Assembly (NCBI GenBank): GCA_030848705.1
Contig: CM061244.1
Span: 112,331,111 to 112,395,110 of the forward strand
Origin: Heracleum sosnowskyi
Taxonomy: Eukaryota; Streptophyta; Magnoliopsida; Apiales; Apiaceae
Length of the DNA stretch: 64,000 nucleotides
Direction of reading: 5' to 3'
The notes under the pieces are model-generated. The model was not told the DNA's origin and ran no database searches. It was given only the letters and a program-made list of their open reading frames with translations. Position numbers and translations under genes: made by a program. Positions 63,981 through 64,000 of this stretch are shown here, piece by piece; within the stretch, counting starts at the first letter, position 1, and each line of letters begins with the position of its first letter.

Positions 63981-64000
63981 AAATTATGATTTTATTAATG

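Overview
The window is plant nuclear DNA, most likely from a eudicot. The evidence is GT-AG introns, a nuclear gene with TATA and GGCCCA promoter elements, and dense plant-type retrotransposons: Copia of SIRE/Maximus type, Gypsy of Tat type with dual RNase H, a plant L1-type LINE with RNase H, and a plant Helitron with an RPA-like gene. I cannot name the species. Almost all of the window is transposable-element sequence; only one small gene (26971-27654) looks like an ordinary host gene.

Layout. 1-71 is the inner edge of a Gypsy element that runs off the left side, and 72-2041 is its LTR. 2042-2850 is unassigned. About 2850-4273 is a truncated Copia (LTR plus part of gag). 4274-25985 is a decayed minus-strand Tat-type Gypsy: antisense spliced ORF, integrase, RNase H, RT, gag and one LTR at 24183-25985. 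It is split by a nearly complete minus-strand SIRE-type Copia (SIRE-1, 10028-21959, target duplication TATGG). 25986-28190 is host sequence with a two-exon gene for a probable mitochondrial membrane protein. From about 28.3 kb to 45370 lies an L1-type LINE, split inside ORF2 by a second, plus-strand SIRE copy (SIRE-2, 30744-42216, target duplication GAGTT). 45371-48235 is AT-rich and holds a Helitron 3' terminus and structured inverted repeats. 48236 to about 62.4 kb is a minus-strand autonomous-type Helitron with a typical 3' hairpin, an RPA70-like gene and a multi-exon Rep/helicase gene with stop codons. 62.4-64 kb holds a phytocyanin/early-nodulin-like gene fragment and a 40-bp tandem repeat.

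How the parts relate. The Tat-type insertion predates SIRE-1, and the LINE predates SIRE-2. The two LTRs of each SIRE copy differ at only about six positions by eye (plus one small G-tract indel in SIRE-1), so both are fairly recent, yet both carry disabling changes. The oddest features are: (i) the Tat-type LTR carries, opposite to the element, a TATA box and a small GRF-type zinc-finger ORF, with a 19-bp tandem array between two divergent TATA boxes; (ii) SIRE-1 has lost the N-terminal domain of its env-like ORF and carries instead an opposite-strand acidic ORF with its own TATA box; (iii) the SIRE LTRs are rich in TCAGGAT while the same elements' gag, pol, linker and ORF3 are rich in the complement ATCCTGA; (iv) the Helitron has a triplicated 124-bp exon-containing unit and copies of its 5' sequences downstream of the helicase gene.
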